This document shows, piece after piece, positions 46,174-55,753 of a stretch of 61,535 bases of DNA. The stretch's first letter is position 1, and each line of letters starts with the position of its first letter. A model generated the notes under the pieces. The model saw only the letters and a program-made list of their open reading frames with translations, did no database searches and was not told the origin of the DNA. Position numbers and translations under genes: made by a program. Source of the DNA: Oleiphilus sp. (GTDB lineage: Bacteria > Pseudomonadota > Gammaproteobacteria > Pseudomonadales > Oleiphilaceae); the NCBI GenBank assembly GCA_006212045.1, contig PZPK01000028.1, positions 1 through 61,535 on the forward strand, read 5' to 3'.

Positions 46174-46803
46174 TTAATTGCGCATCTCTGACTCTACTTC
46201 AGACAAACTCGCTTTGAAAGACTCCGATTCGAATATGCGCTCCATGTACTTTTGAATCGGCTTGGCCGCCGCTACATTGAGCTCTATACCCATTACCGGC
46301 AAACGCCAAAGCAACGCAGCTACACAGCAATCCACGATCGTGAACTCCTCACTCATGAAGTAAGGCTTTTCTGCAAAGACCGGTGCTGTAGCAATCAGAC
46401 TTTCCTTCAACTCCTTCCGAGCCTTTTCCGCCCCGGCGGAATCAGGATCATCCAGAATAGTATCCGCAAGACCACACCAATCCTTTCTGATTCGGTACAT
46501 CATCAGTCGGCTTTGCGCTCTTGCCACGGGGTAAACCGGCAACAAGGGGGGATGAGGGAAACGTTCATCCAGATATTCCATCATAATATCCGGCTCGTAG
46601 AGCACAAGATCACGATCAACCAGAGTCGGCAGATCATTATAAGGATTATGATCCGCCAGTTCTTCAGGCTTGTTATCGGGGTCTACATCAATAATATCAA
46701 CAGCGACACCCTTTTCGGCCAACACTATCCGCACGCGATGGCTATAGTGGCTTCTACCGTCAGAAAAAAAAGTCATTGACGACCGCTTGGTCACAACTCC
46801 CAT
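46174..46803 (-). CDS. sspA: Stringent starvation protein A
   Basis: A 209-residue GST-fold RNA polymerase-associated protein that supports stationary-phase and stress transcription. The N-terminal thioredoxin-like part ([21 protein letters not shown]) lacks a catalytic cysteine, as expected for SspA. The all-helical C-terminal part follows. Order petABC-sspA-sspB is standard. Confidence 0.94.
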   Translation of the reverse strand: MGVVTKRSSMTFFSDGRSHYSHRVRIVLAEKGVAVDIIDVDPDNKPEELADHNPYNDLPTLVDRDLVLYEPDIMMEYLDERFPHPPLLPVYPVARAQSRLMMYRIRKDWCGLADTILDDPDSAGAEKARKELKESLIATAPVFAEKPYFMSEEFTIVDCCVAALLWRLPVMGIELNVAAAKPIQKYMERIFESESFKASLSEVESEMRN

Positions 46804-46925
46804 AAATATCCCTCGTGATCAAATTTACACAATTCCGCCTTATTAGCAGGGGGCGAAAAATTGGCGCAGATTATACATGATTTGAAATCAAATCGTGCAT
46901 TTAATGGGCAGCTCAAACGAAAAAA

Positions 46926-46950
46926 GGCTATTGGCTGCCCGCCAATAGCC
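46926..46950 (-). terminator. Terminator of petABC
   Basis: Perfect stem GGCTATTGGC (46926-46935) / GCCAATAGCC (46941-46950), loop TGCCC. On the minus strand a T-run follows (the A-run 46920-46925 in reverse). It lies 26 bases after the petC stop. Confidence 0.92.
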
Positions 46951-46975
46951 CTGCAAACACAATTGCGGCTGCAGC

Positions 46976-47734
46976 CTAGTGGATACCGCGCCAGTACTCT
47001 TTGTTCAGGAAATAGACAAAGACAAAAAAGAATGCGAGAAAGATCAACACGGTACGACCGAGTTCGACACTTTCCAGCCGGGACGGCTCTCCCACATATT
47101 CCAGAAAGTTAACAAGATCATAAATGGCCTCGTCATACTCATCACGACTCATACTACCTTCACTGGAATAGCTGTCGCAGCCACTCTGAGCAATGATATT
47201 GCCACTCAGAGGATCCACCTGAGGCTCAACACCCAACTCAGGCGGCTCCGCACACACACCTTGAAGATCCGCCAGAACATGCGGCATCCCAACATCTTTG
47301 AAAACGACATTGTTCACACCGTAGGGGCGCTTGGGATCTGCATAGAACCCTCTCAGGTAATTATAAATCCAGTCGGGCCCGCGCAGGCGAGCACTCAGGG
47401 TTAAATCCGGTGGCGCACTCCCGAACCAGATCTTGGCCTGATCTTCCGGCATTGAAATGGTCATCAATTCACCAATTTTCGCATCACCAAGAATCAGGTT
47501 TTCCTCAAATATTTCAGATGGAATTCCCAAGTCGGTTGCTGCACGCTCATAGCGCGCATACTTCATTGAATGACAACCAAAGCAGTAGTTGGTAAAGAGC
47601 GTCAATCCGCGCTGCAACGACTCCTGATCGGAAATATCAGGTTCAATATGATCCATCGGAACCGCTGGTCCGCCAGCGGCCCAGAGGTTACTCGAAAGTA
47701 AAACAAATAGCAGGGCTGTTATTAGTCGATTCAT
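46976..47734 (-). CDS. petC: Cytochrome c1 of the bc1 complex
   Basis: A 252-residue haem subunit of ubiquinol-cytochrome c reductase; it passes electrons from the Rieske centre to soluble cytochrome c. A signal peptide covers residues 1-19. CFGCH at 51-55 binds haem, and KDVGMPHVL gives the methionine ligand. A C-terminal membrane anchor spans about 225-246. Its start overlaps the petB stop by four bases. Confidence 0.96.
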   Translation of the reverse strand: MNRLITALLFVLLSSNLWAAGGPAVPMDHIEPDISDQESLQRGLTLFTNYCFGCHSMKYARYERAATDLGIPSEIFEENLILGDAKIGELMTISMPEDQAKIWFGSAPPDLTLSARLRGPDWIYNYLRGFYADPKRPYGVNNVVFKDVGMPHVLADLQGVCAEPPELGVEPQVDPLSGNIIAQSGCDSYSSEGSMSRDEYDEAIYDLVNFLEYVGEPSRLESVELGRTVLIFLAFFFVFVYFLNKEYWRGIH

Positions 47735-48945
47735 TTCATTGTCACCCGTTCTGGTACTGGCTTAGTCTTTTCGATGCTGGTGTACCATGGCATCAGGATA
47801 AAATAGGCAAAATAGACTGCTGTCAGGATACGCGCCCACAAAGTTCGTTCCGGCGTTGCAACAACTACCCCAAGATAACCCAGCACACAAAACGAAATCA
47901 CCAGAAGGACAAGAGCAATCTTGCTCAGAGATCCCTTGTAGCGCATTGACCTTACCGGACTCCTGTCCAACCAGGGCAGGACAAACAGAATTGCAATGGC
48001 AGCACCCATCACAACAACGCCCAAAAATGCATCCGGGATCGCCCTGAGCATTGCGTAAAATGGCGTAAAGTACCAGACCGGCGCAATATGATCAGGCGTC
48101 TTCAAAGGATTGGCCGGCTCGAAGTTCGGCTTCTCTATGAAATACCCCCCCATCTCGGGGAAGAAAAATACCACCGCACAGAAGACAAACAGGAATACCA
48201 CAATACCCACCATATCATGCACGGTGTAGTAGGGGTGGAAAGGGATTCCATCTTTGGGAATACCGTTCTCATCCTTGTTTTTCTTGATATCAATACCGTC
48301 CGGATTGTTGGAACCAACCTCATGCAATGCAAGTATATGCAGCACAACCAGCGCAAGAATCACAATGGGCAGAGCCACAACGTGCAATGCAAAGAAGCGA
48401 TTCAGAGTAATACCCGAGATCAGGTAGTCACCGCGAATCCAAAGCGCAAGATCTTCTCCGATGTAGGGAATCGCACCAAACAGATTCACAATGACCTGCG
48501 CACCCCAGTATGACATCTGTCCCCAAGGCAGCAAGTATCCCATAAAGGCTTCGGCCATCAGCGCCAAATAGATCGTCATTCCGAAGATCCAGACCAGCTC
48601 ACGAGGCTTCTTGTAAGAACCATAAAGCAAACCACGGAACATGTGCATGTACACAACGACAAAGAACGCAGAGGCGCCGGTCGAGTGCAGATAACGCAGC
48701 AACCAGCCATATTCCACATCTCGCATGATGTACTCAATCGATGCGAACGCACCCTCGGCAGACGGATTATAACTCATCGTCAACCAGATGCCTGTCAGCA
48801 ACTGGTTAGCCAATACAACAAAGGACAATACACCGAAGAAATAAAGAAAATTGAAGTTCTTCGGAGCATAGTATTTGCTCATGTGTTTTTCGAAAGCTTC
48901 AACGACTGGAAGCCTGTCATCAATCCATGCAATCAGCTTTTGCAT
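47731..48945 (-). CDS. petB: Cytochrome b of the bc1 complex
   Basis: A 404-residue eight-helix membrane subunit carrying both b haems and the quinone sites. Haem ligands fall in YLHSTGASAFFVVVYMHMF and in the HVVALPIVILALVVLHILA helix. The Qo-site motif reads PVWY instead of the mitochondrial PEWY, a variant found in bacterial enzymes. Its start overlaps the petA stop by one base, and its end overlaps petC. Confidence 0.96.
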   Translation of the reverse strand: MQKLIAWIDDRLPVVEAFEKHMSKYYAPKNFNFLYFFGVLSFVVLANQLLTGIWLTMSYNPSAEGAFASIEYIMRDVEYGWLLRYLHSTGASAFFVVVYMHMFRGLLYGSYKKPRELVWIFGMTIYLALMAEAFMGYLLPWGQMSYWGAQVIVNLFGAIPYIGEDLALWIRGDYLISGITLNRFFALHVVALPIVILALVVLHILALHEVGSNNPDGIDIKKNKDENGIPKDGIPFHPYYTVHDMVGIVVFLFVFCAVVFFFPEMGGYFIEKPNFEPANPLKTPDHIAPVWYFTPFYAMLRAIPDAFLGVVVMGAAIAILFVLPWLDRSPVRSMRYKGSLSKIALVLLVISFCVLGYLGVVVATPERTLWARILTAVYFAYFILMPWYTSIEKTKPVPERVTMK

Positions 48946-49538
48946 TATGCAGCCTCCTCGTCAACGCCAACCATAATTGTCTGATCATCCAGATACTTAT
49001 ATGGAGGGACTTCCAAATTTGTTGGGGCAGGTACGCCCTTGAAAACACGTCCCGCCAGATCGAACCTCGAACCGTGACAAGGGCAAAAGAATCCGCCCAG
49101 CCAGTTTTCATCAAACTCCTGAGGCTTCACTTCCGGAACAAACTGGGGAGAACAACCCAAGTGCGTGCAAATACCTACAATAACGGCGAACTCCGGACGC
49201 GAAGCACGATAGATCCCGGTGATGTATTCGGGCTGTTGAGGCTCCTGTGAGTCCGGATCGCGGAGATCGTCATTCAGCTTTTCCAGGTTGTCGAGCATTT
49301 CCTGAGTGCGTCGGATCACCCAAACAGGCTTGCCCCTCCACTCAACTGTCATACGCTGACCAGGCTCCAGTTTACCGATACTGGCCTTGACCGGCGCACC
49401 GGCTGCCTTGGCTTTGGCACTAGGATTCCATGATGCAACAAAAGGCACCGCCGCACCGATTGCTCCCACCCCTCCAACTACAGAGGTGGCACCGATCAAG
49501 AATCTGCGCCGGCTCGAATTAACGTCGCCATCACTCAT
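48945..49538 (-). CDS. petA: Rieske iron-sulfur subunit of the bc1 complex
   Basis: About 197 residues. A Tat signal (SSRRRFLIG) and one membrane helix anchor a periplasmic [2Fe-2S] domain, with ligands in CTHLGC and CPCHGS. I take the ATG at 49538, because GGGGGA lies seven bases upstream; the frame extends six codons to a TTG at 49556. First gene of petABC. Confidence 0.96.
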   Translation of the reverse strand: MSDGDVNSSRRRFLIGATSVVGGVGAIGAAVPFVASWNPSAKAKAAGAPVKASIGKLEPGQRMTVEWRGKPVWVIRRTQEMLDNLEKLNDDLRDPDSQEPQQPEYITGIYRASRPEFAVIVGICTHLGCSPQFVPEVKPQEFDENWLGGFFCPCHGSRFDLAGRVFKGVPAPTNLEVPPYKYLDDQTIMVGVDEEAA

Positions 49539-49966
49539 ACAGGTTTCCCCCATCAACTTATCGCTTTTAAACTTTAATTATTATCATGTCTCTGCAAAGT
49601 GAAGCACATCAACACGCACCAGACCCGGCTCACTAAGCTATTAACGCCATTTAAAAAAGACAATGCCGGAACATGCCTTTTTGGACTCTTGACCACATTA
49701 ACTCCGCCACAATGGGCCGGACAGATGATGACTACCCGAAGGTAACAGGAAGCGCCCAGCAACATATTTGAGATTTTATTCTCGGCGCGCGCAACACTCT
49801 TTCTGATGGCCATTTTAAAATGGCCCAAATAGTAATGAAATAAACTGTTTGCTTCAACCGTTTTCCCATATACAACAACTGGTTTAGAAAAAAAGCTGAC
49901 AACAAACCCAGGCAAAAAAAAACGCCTGCGAGCAATGCTCTACAGGCGCTTTTCGAATCCGAAAGC
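49539..49966. other. 428-bp region upstream of petABC
   Basis: No gene is supported here; the frames present overlap rpsI or lack any family feature. The left half should hold the petA promoter and leader. At 49809-49826 lies an 18-bp perfect palindrome GGCCATTTTAAAATGGCC, a possible operator. The right end contains the rpsI terminator. Confidence 0.5.
49923..49948 (-). terminator. Terminator of rplM-rpsI
   Basis: Stem CGCCTG (49923-49928) / CAGGCG (49943-49948) with an inner GAGC/GCTC helix (49930-49933 / 49937-49940). On the minus strand it is followed by nine T (49914-49922 in reverse). Confidence 0.88.
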
Positions 49967-50359
49967 TTATCGCTTGGAAAACTGTGGCTTCTTACGCGCT
50001 TTTCGCAGACCCACTTTCTTACGCTCAACAGCCCGGGCATCTCGAGTAACCCAGCCCGCCTGGCGCAATGGTGCACGCAGTGTCTCATCATACTCGATCA
50101 ACGCACGTGCAATACCGTGACGAATTGCACCGGCCTGACCCGTCGTCCCGCCACCTTTCACCGTAATTTTGACATCCAGCTTATCTGACATCTCTACCAG
50201 CTCAAGAGGTTGGCGCACAACCATCTGCGCCGTCTTACGACCGAAAAAGTCTTCCAATGATTTTCCGTTTACCTGAATCTGACCATTACCAGACTTGAGA
50301 AATACACGCGCCGCAGAGGTTTTACGACGACCTGTTCCATAATTGTATGCTACTGACAT
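49967..50359 (-). CDS. rpsI: Ribosomal protein S9
   Basis: A 130-residue protein of the small ribosomal subunit. The N-terminal [15 protein letters not shown] and the [19 protein letters not shown] block are typical. The basic C-terminal tail ends in FSKR, which reaches the P-site tRNA. It lies 12 bases after rplM. Confidence 0.98.
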   Translation of the reverse strand: MSVAYNYGTGRRKTSAARVFLKSGNGQIQVNGKSLEDFFGRKTAQMVVRQPLELVEMSDKLDVKITVKGGGTTGQAGAIRHGIARALIEYDETLRAPLRQAGWVTRDARAVERKKVGLRKARKKPQFSKR

Positions 50360-50371
50360 AATCGCCTTACC

Positions 50372-50800
50372 TTAAAGTTCCAGAGTTTGCGGCTGCTGAG
50401 CCGTATGCGGATGCTCGGTACCCGCATAGACCTTGAGCTTCTTGAACATTGCCCGGCCCAGAGGACCTCTTGGCAACATACCTTTCACAGCACCCTGAAT
50501 CACTCTCTCGGGAGCTTTGTCAATCAACTTCTCGAAGGATATGGACTTCAAGCCACCGATGTAACCTGTGTGCTTGTGATAAATCTTGTCGCTTGCCTTT
50601 TTACCCGTCACAGCGACTTTCTCCGCATTCACGACCACAATGTAGTCGCCGGTATCGACGTGAGGAGTGTATTCTGGCTTATGTTTGCCCCGCAAACGGC
50701 GCGCTATTTCTGTCGACAAACGACCCAGAGTCTTGCCTGTAGCGTCTACTACATACCAGTCGCGCTTTACGCTCTCTGGCTTTGCACTTAACGTTTTCAT
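50372..50800 (-). CDS. rplM: Ribosomal protein L13
   Basis: A 142-residue protein of the large ribosomal subunit. [16 protein letters not shown], the [12 protein letters not shown] block and the [19 protein letters not shown] signature are all present. Head of the rplM-rpsI operon. Upstream (50801-51035) is a leader of about 150 bases with a leftward TATACT and a GC-rich discriminator, but without a good -35. Confidence 0.98.
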   Translation of the reverse strand: MKTLSAKPESVKRDWYVVDATGKTLGRLSTEIARRLRGKHKPEYTPHVDTGDYIVVVNAEKVAVTGKKASDKIYHKHTGYIGGLKSISFEKLIDKAPERVIQGAVKGMLPRGPLGRAMFKKLKVYAGTEHPHTAQQPQTLEL

Positions 50801-51035
50801 TTAATCCGCCTTTCTATCGCTCTAACAAATGAGCAAATTGAAACCCCACCAAACGACTAGTTTCGCCCGGCTGGAGCCATTCAAACCAAGTATTTCCGGC
50901 AAGTCACGAGACGGGGCTGTACTCGAATTGCCTGCCGATAAAATAAGGGCGCGAAGTATAAACTATTTGCTTAAATTTAATCCAGCCCCTTTTTGTACTT
51001 TTTTAACGGGCGCTCCGGCCACATCTTCAGACCCA

Positions 51036-51821
51036 TCATTCAACGTCAAATAAGTTGCAGCTGTTTTCCCAGAGCTGCCGGGCGATCAGCTCTGGTTGTT
51101 CCGACCTGATTGCACACATGGCCTCATAGACGGAAACCAGATTCAAAGGCGAGCCAGACCCTTTGGGCATCCCGGAAACCGGCATATCGGGCGCATCGGT
51201 TTCAATCACCAAAGCCTCTATGGGAAGCTGACTGACGGTATTCCGCGTTTTCCGCGACCCTTCCCAAGTAATCACTGGACCAATCCCCAAATGCAGCCCC
51301 AACTCAATAAACCTTGCAGCGTCCTGCAGACTGCCCGAAAAAGCATGAATTACGCCTTTTCGCACTCCCGACTCTTTGATCAGCTTGTACACTCGCGAGT
51401 GCGTCCTGAACGAATGCACAATCACCGGCAAGTCATGGTGACGCGCCAACTCCAGCTGCCGACAAAACAGCTCTTCCTGCTTCTGTATCAACGGCTTTTT
51501 TGCATCCAGACCAATTTCTCCGACCGCAACACAACAGCCATCCTCGTTCAGCCGGTCATCAAGATCATCCAAATCGCATTTCTGATGCGCTTCGATAAAA
51601 TAGGGGTGCAAACCAAAAGCGACGTCGATATGCGGCAGCGCTGTTGCTGCCAATGATGCAACAGCTGGCCAGGCGGTACGCTGAACAGAAGGCACAACCA
51701 GCCGATGAATACCCACCCTCAAACAATCGCCTAAAACTTCCTCGCGACGACCATCGAAAAAAGAAAAATCGAAATGACAGTGCGTATCGAAAAGCTGAAC
51801 GGATGCTCCGGCCGGACTCAC
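51036..51821 (-). CDS. TatD-family metal-dependent deoxyribonuclease
   Basis: A 261-residue TIM-barrel hydrolase. Metal ligands appear in DTHCHFD (start of the barrel), GEIGLD, VIVHSF, HAFSG and ETDAPDM. It is closest in style and position to YjjV of E. coli, which also lies near prfC. Members have 3'-5' DNase activity; the exact substrate is unknown. It lies four bases after prfC. Confidence 0.88.
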   Translation of the reverse strand: MSPAGASVQLFDTHCHFDFSFFDGRREEVLGDCLRVGIHRLVVPSVQRTAWPAVASLAATALPHIDVAFGLHPYFIEAHQKCDLDDLDDRLNEDGCCVAVGEIGLDAKKPLIQKQEELFCRQLELARHHDLPVIVHSFRTHSRVYKLIKESGVRKGVIHAFSGSLQDAARFIELGLHLGIGPVITWEGSRKTRNTVSQLPIEALVIETDAPDMPVSGMPKGSGSPLNLVSVYEAMCAIRSEQPELIARQLWENSCNLFDVE

Positions 51822-51825
51822 AAAC

Positions 51826-53421
51826 CTAGTGCTCTCTGGTTTTATGGAAGCGGATATCCGGATGACGCTCGATCGCCAACTGTAGATTAACCATTGTTGG
51901 CGCTACGTAAGCGAGGTTATCACCGCCATCCAGCGCCAGGTTATCATGGCACTTTTTCCTGAATGCCTCCATCTTCACCGCGTCGTCGCAATTGACCCAA
52001 CGGGCTGTTGCGACACTGATTGGCTCATAAATCGCGTCCACCTTGTACTCGGCTTTTAAACGATGCACGACGACATCGAACTGCAGCACACCAACCGCAC
52101 CGACAATCAGGTCATTGTTTCTCAAGGGCCTGAACACCTGAACGGCACCTTCTTCTGAAAGCTGGATCAGCCCCTTATTAAGCTGCTTGCCCTTCAAAGG
52201 ATCCTTCAGGCGAATCAAACGAAACAACTCCGGGGCAAAATTGGGGATACCTGTAAAGCGAAGATTTTCACCCTCGGTAAACGTATCACCGATTTGAATG
52301 GTACCGTGGTTGTGGAGTCCGATAATATCGCCCGCGTAGGCTTCTTCTGCATTGGCACGATCGCCAGCCATAAATGTCACGGCGTCCGAGATACGAATGT
52401 CTTTACCAATACGGACATGCTTCATTTTCATGCTTTTACGGTACTGGCCTGAACAGATCCGCATAAACGCGATACGGTCCCGATGCTGCGGATCCATATT
52501 TGCCTGAATCTTGAATACGAACCCGGAGAACTTGTCTTCCAGTGCCGACACTTCCCGCTCATCCGTCGCTCTTGGCTGCGGCGACGGCGCCCATTCCGTT
52601 AAACCATCAAGCATGTGATCCACGCCAAAATTACCCAGCGCTGTCCCAAAGAAAACCGGGGTTAACTCACCTGCCAAAAACAAATCCTGATCAAACTCAT
52701 GTGATGCACCCTTAACCAGCTCTATTTCCTCTCGGAGGTCCTCCGCGTAATGCCCGATCTTTTCATCCAGTTCCGGATTATCCAGACCTTTGACGACCAA
52801 CCGTTCCTGAATGGTATGCCCTTGCCCGGTCTGGTACAGAATCGTTTCGTCACGGTAGAGGTGGTAGACGCCCTTAAACTCTTTACCCATACCGATAGGC
52901 CAGGTAATTGGCGCGCAGGCGATGTTCAGAATGTCTTCGACCTCATCCATCAATTCGACAGGATCTCTGATATCCCGATCCAGCTTGTTCATAAACGTTA
53001 CGATCGGAGTATCCCTGAGTCGCGTGACTTCCATCAGCTTGATCGTCCTCTCCTCGACACCTTTGGCCGAATCAATCACCATCAGACAGGAGTCAACAGC
53101 CGTCAGTGTCCGATAAGTATCTTCCGAAAAGTCTTCATGGCCGGGCGTATCCAGCAGATTGACCAGTTTATCGTTATAGGGGAACTGCATCACCGAGGTC
53201 GTAACAGAGATTCCGCGCTCTTTTTCCATCTCCATCCAGTCCGATTTGGCATGCTGACCACTTTTCTTGCCCTTCACCGTACCTGCTTTTTGAATCGCCT
53301 CTCCAAACAAAAGTACTTTCTCGGTGATGGTGGTTTTACCTGCATCGGGGTGAGAGATGATAGCAAACGTGCGTCGCTTATTGATTTCATTGACAAAATT
53401 GCTATCACCCATACCGCTCAT
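51826..53421 (-). CDS. prfC: Peptide chain release factor 3
   Basis: A 531-residue translational GTPase that removes RF1/RF2 from the ribosome. G motifs are SHPDAGKTT, the DTPGHEDF box and NKLDRD. Domains II and III follow at normal length. Its ATG (53421) or a second ATG nine bases in lies only a few bases inside the left boundary repeat of an island, so any promoter further upstream may now come from island DNA. Confidence 0.97.
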   Translation of the reverse strand: MSGMGDSNFVNEINKRRTFAIISHPDAGKTTITEKVLLFGEAIQKAGTVKGKKSGQHAKSDWMEMEKERGISVTTSVMQFPYNDKLVNLLDTPGHEDFSEDTYRTLTAVDSCLMVIDSAKGVEERTIKLMEVTRLRDTPIVTFMNKLDRDIRDPVELMDEVEDILNIACAPITWPIGMGKEFKGVYHLYRDETILYQTGQGHTIQERLVVKGLDNPELDEKIGHYAEDLREEIELVKGASHEFDQDLFLAGELTPVFFGTALGNFGVDHMLDGLTEWAPSPQPRATDEREVSALEDKFSGFVFKIQANMDPQHRDRIAFMRICSGQYRKSMKMKHVRIGKDIRISDAVTFMAGDRANAEEAYAGDIIGLHNHGTIQIGDTFTEGENLRFTGIPNFAPELFRLIRLKDPLKGKQLNKGLIQLSEEGAVQVFRPLRNNDLIVGAVGVLQFDVVVHRLKAEYKVDAIYEPISVATARWVNCDDAVKMEAFRKKCHDNLALDGGDNLAYVAPTMVNLQLAIERHPDIRFHKTREH

Positions 53422-53426
53422 ATCCT

Positions 53427-53452
53427 AGTTTGTACTTAAATTTGTACTTGTT
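53427..53452 (+). repeat. Left boundary direct repeat of the island (att-like)
   Basis: A 26-bp element that matches 55754-55779 at 24 of 26 positions (differences at positions 12 and 24). Each copy is itself two TTTGTACTT units 12 bp apart. It lies six bases upstream of the prfC start. The 5' end of prfC is the known target of SXT/R391-type elements, but here the repeat is upstream of the codons. Confidence 0.75.
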
Positions 53453-53516
53453 CGTTACATTACCCTGTCGGGGCGAAAAAGCGCGTTATTTTAGCAATAA
53501 ACAACCGCGCTACAAA

Positions 53517-54416
53517 TTACTGCTCCAGAATGCTTTTCAGCTCGTTCAATTGCTGCGCATAAGCCTCTGGATTGTCTTGCTTGAATTTCTCCAAGTTCAG
53601 AAGCTTCCACTTCACCGATGGGAAGTTCTGATAGTCGTAAATCGACCAGTCTGGCGTGAGGCGATTTAGGCTCAACAAGAAAGCCTTATCCTCTTCGCTC
53701 AAGCTGGCTTTTACCGTTTCGATGAGTTGGAGCCTTGTGGCCTCATAATCATCGTAACTAAACTCAATCGTCGTCATGCCTTCGATCTGATTTTCAAAAG
53801 CGGTGCGTTGATCAAGTAAATGCGGATCAAGCATTTCATGGGTCGGACGATTACTGCTCACCAGCCCTAGAATAAACCCTCGCTTGATCTCGCTCGTAAA
53901 GCCTTCATTTTCAAACTAGAGCTTCACATCAAATAAATCTCTTGGGTGCTGCCTATCAAGGGCTGCACATAACTTGCCGCCCTATAGCTGCGCCAACGGC
54001 ACCAACGGCATGGCGCAAAAGGCATCGAACTGCTCCTGTGCAGCTTCACAAAGGGGCGCTTTGTTGGGCTCGCCCAGCAAGCCCCGCCCTACCATATTCA
54101 CTTCAATCTTGATCAGCACTCCATGCTCATCAAGTTGTAACTTACAAACCTTATCTTTGTGCTGAACCCATATCGACGGACGCAGTGCTTCGATGCGCTC
54201 TTTAATGCGGATCAACGCCGCATTAATGCCATTAAGCGTTTCTTGCCGCTCGGCTATCTCGACATAAGTTAAGTCGATATCTACTGACAGCCTTGGCATA
54301 TCCCGTACAAAGAGATTGATCGCCGTACCGCCATGCATAGCAAAACATGCTTCTTTGGCGACTTAGGGCAACACATCCAAAAGAAGCCCCACCTGCTTTT
54401 TATAGGCTTCATTCAT
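53517..54416 (-). pseudogene. abiEii: AbiEii-type nucleotidyltransferase toxin, three in-frame stops
   Basis: One continuous frame of 300 codons matching a whole AbiEii/AbiGii toxin (type IV toxin-antitoxin, a nucleotidyltransferase). It begins at ATG 54416 (MNEAYKKQVG), with the nucleotidyltransferase core HGGTAINLFVRD ... SVDIDLTY and a normal C-terminus. It is interrupted by TAA at codon 18 (54363-54365), TAG at codon 145 (53982-53984) and TAG at codon 167 (53916-53918), with no frameshift. Restart at Met27 would leave the nucleotidyltransferase motifs but still stop at 145. Its start overlaps the AbiEi stop by eight bases (ATGAATGA). Confidence 0.88.
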
Positions 54417-55197
54417 GATCGGCCTCCCCGTTCACTGCTTCGAGAGCCTTTGGTACGGTTATCTGGTACTTCGACACATAAACACCGCCATTCACGGTAG
54501 CGCGTTTACCTGAGCCCAAATCAACCTTCTCGAGGTTGATATAGCTAAGCCATTCATGGCCTGCCTTATCCGCTAGGTACAAAAACAGGCGCTTTACCTT
54601 CACGGAAGTACAGCCTTCCAGCAATTTTTGAACGCTGGCTGGTCTTAAATTGTTTAGCCCTTCCATCAACTCAAACACTTCCAAAAGTGGTTGAGACTTT
54701 GGCGCCAGATAAAGGCACTCCATGACCGCTCGTGCGGGACTGGATACTTTAACCTTAAAGCCCTTATGTTCTATTTCTACCAAGCCAAGTTCAGGCGGTA
54801 AAAACGATGTCAGCTTACAGTCCACACTGACACCCCAATCCCGCTTTTTAAACCACAGTGGCAAACTGTCATCCTTGCCACCAAAGAGCTGCACCTCCTT
54901 GGCAGACAGCTCCAGATAATGCGCTTTGCCCAGCATGGAGAACGCGGTTTTAGCGGCTGGATGGATGGATAGACCTAACTGGCTTTGTAAGGCATAGATG
55001 CCGCCCAAATGGTCCACCTGATCACTATGACGTATCAGCGCCCCTGTACCGATAGAATCAAACCACTGGCTTCGCTTATAGCGTTTCTGTAGATCAAGGC
55101 TGTAACCCTGATCAGCAAGCCATGCCGAAGAAAGCACGACACCCAAAGGCTGAGTGCTGAGCAAATGGTTTAATTTTGACTCGTTTTCGGTACTCAT
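54409..55197 (-). CDS. abiEi: AbiEi-type antitoxin and autorepressor
   Basis: A 262-residue intact protein of the AbiEi family. The N-terminal winged helix region (about 1-90) would bind DNA. The C-terminal domain (about 95-262) with SSPARAVMECLYLAPK is the antitoxin part. In characterised systems AbiEi represses its own promoter by binding two inverted repeats; two such repeats are present here. The coding frame shows no damage, in contrast to the toxin gene it overlaps. Confidence 0.88.
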   Translation of the reverse strand: MSTENESKLNHLLSTQPLGVVLSSAWLADQGYSLDLQKRYKRSQWFDSIGTGALIRHSDQVDHLGGIYALQSQLGLSIHPAAKTAFSMLGKAHYLELSAKEVQLFGGKDDSLPLWFKKRDWGVSVDCKLTSFLPPELGLVEIEHKGFKVKVSSPARAVMECLYLAPKSQPLLEVFELMEGLNNLRPASVQKLLEGCTSVKVKRLFLYLADKAGHEWLSYINLEKVDLGSGKRATVNGGVYVSKYQITVPKALEAVNGEADHE

Positions 55198-55203
55198 AGT
55201 ACC
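55189..55203. promoter_or_regulatory. AbiEi operator, proximal, centred on the start codon
   Basis: GGTACT (55189-55194) - CAT - AGTACC (55198-55203). The three central bases are the complement of the abiEi ATG. Same half-sites as the distal operator. Bound repressor would cover the translation start region. Confidence 0.7.
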
Positions 55204-55260
55204 AATCTAACTCACTTTTTAAACTTGATCAATCCTTAGGTTTATATTTTTCTATTTTTG

Positions 55261-55275
55261 GGTACTTTAAGTACC
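55261..55275. promoter_or_regulatory. AbiEi operator, distal
   Basis: GGTACTTTAAGTACC, a 15-bp palindrome with half-sites GGTACT / AGTACC identical to the proximal copy and 72 bp (about seven helical turns) away, on the same face of the DNA. This fits cooperative AbiEi binding. Confidence 0.72.
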
Positions 55276-55343
55276 TAACAAAAGGAAATTTTAAACTAAG
55301 AGCGGCTTTACCGCTTCATTTTTCGCCATTGAGACCAGAGGGA

Positions 55344-55687
55344 TCAATGGCACTTTTGGGGCTCAGCCTTGGTGATCTCAGGAGACAAGATACGCGAAGC
55401 ATGAGCGTTTATGGCCTGCTTCTCAAGCTGGCGAACAAACTTTGGGTCATGCCCTTCTTCCAGTTTCTTCTTTAGCCTCAGAACTTCAGCACGAGCTTCC
55501 TTCAGAGTTACAAGCGGGTATGTTCCAATATCTGCTCTAGTTTGCTTGCCATCGTAATAATAGCGAAGGCTATAGGTGAATTTGCCTTTGATACACGCGC
55601 ACTCAAGCCATCTCTATCAGTTTTTACGATGGTCTTGCTGCGCTCTTTTTTGTTGTTGGCTTTAAGCCAAGAATCCGTAATTGCCAT
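55344..55687 (-). pseudogene. Truncated, frameshifted tyrosine-type integrase
   Basis: Starts at ATG 55687 (AGG seven bases upstream) with MAITDSWLKANNKKERSK ... DRDGLSARVS, the arm-type DNA-binding start of phage/ICE integrases. Near 55585-55590 a one-base loss shifts the frame. In the next frame the homology continues as KGKFTYSLRYYYDGKQTRAD, then IGTYPLVTLKEARAE, to a stop at 55344. The whole catalytic domain (R...HxxR...Y) is missing. It lies beside the right boundary repeat, as expected for an island integrase. Confidence 0.82.
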
Positions 55688-55718
55688 GCTCGTACCTATG
55701 TCATTGATTCCAATGAAC

Positions 55719-55729
55719 AAGTACAAATT
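55719..55729 (-). repeat. Inverted copy of the att core half
   Basis: AAGTACAAATT, the exact reverse complement of 55766-55776 within the right boundary repeat, with 36 bases between. It may be an integrase core or arm site. It occurs only at the integrase end. Confidence 0.5.
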
Positions 55730-55753
55730 ACTTTTTGCACTCCTCGAACACAA

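Noticed and set aside
49574-49915. 113-residue minus-strand frame upstream of petA
   Set aside because: No recognisable features; it spans the palindrome and reaches the rpsI terminator.
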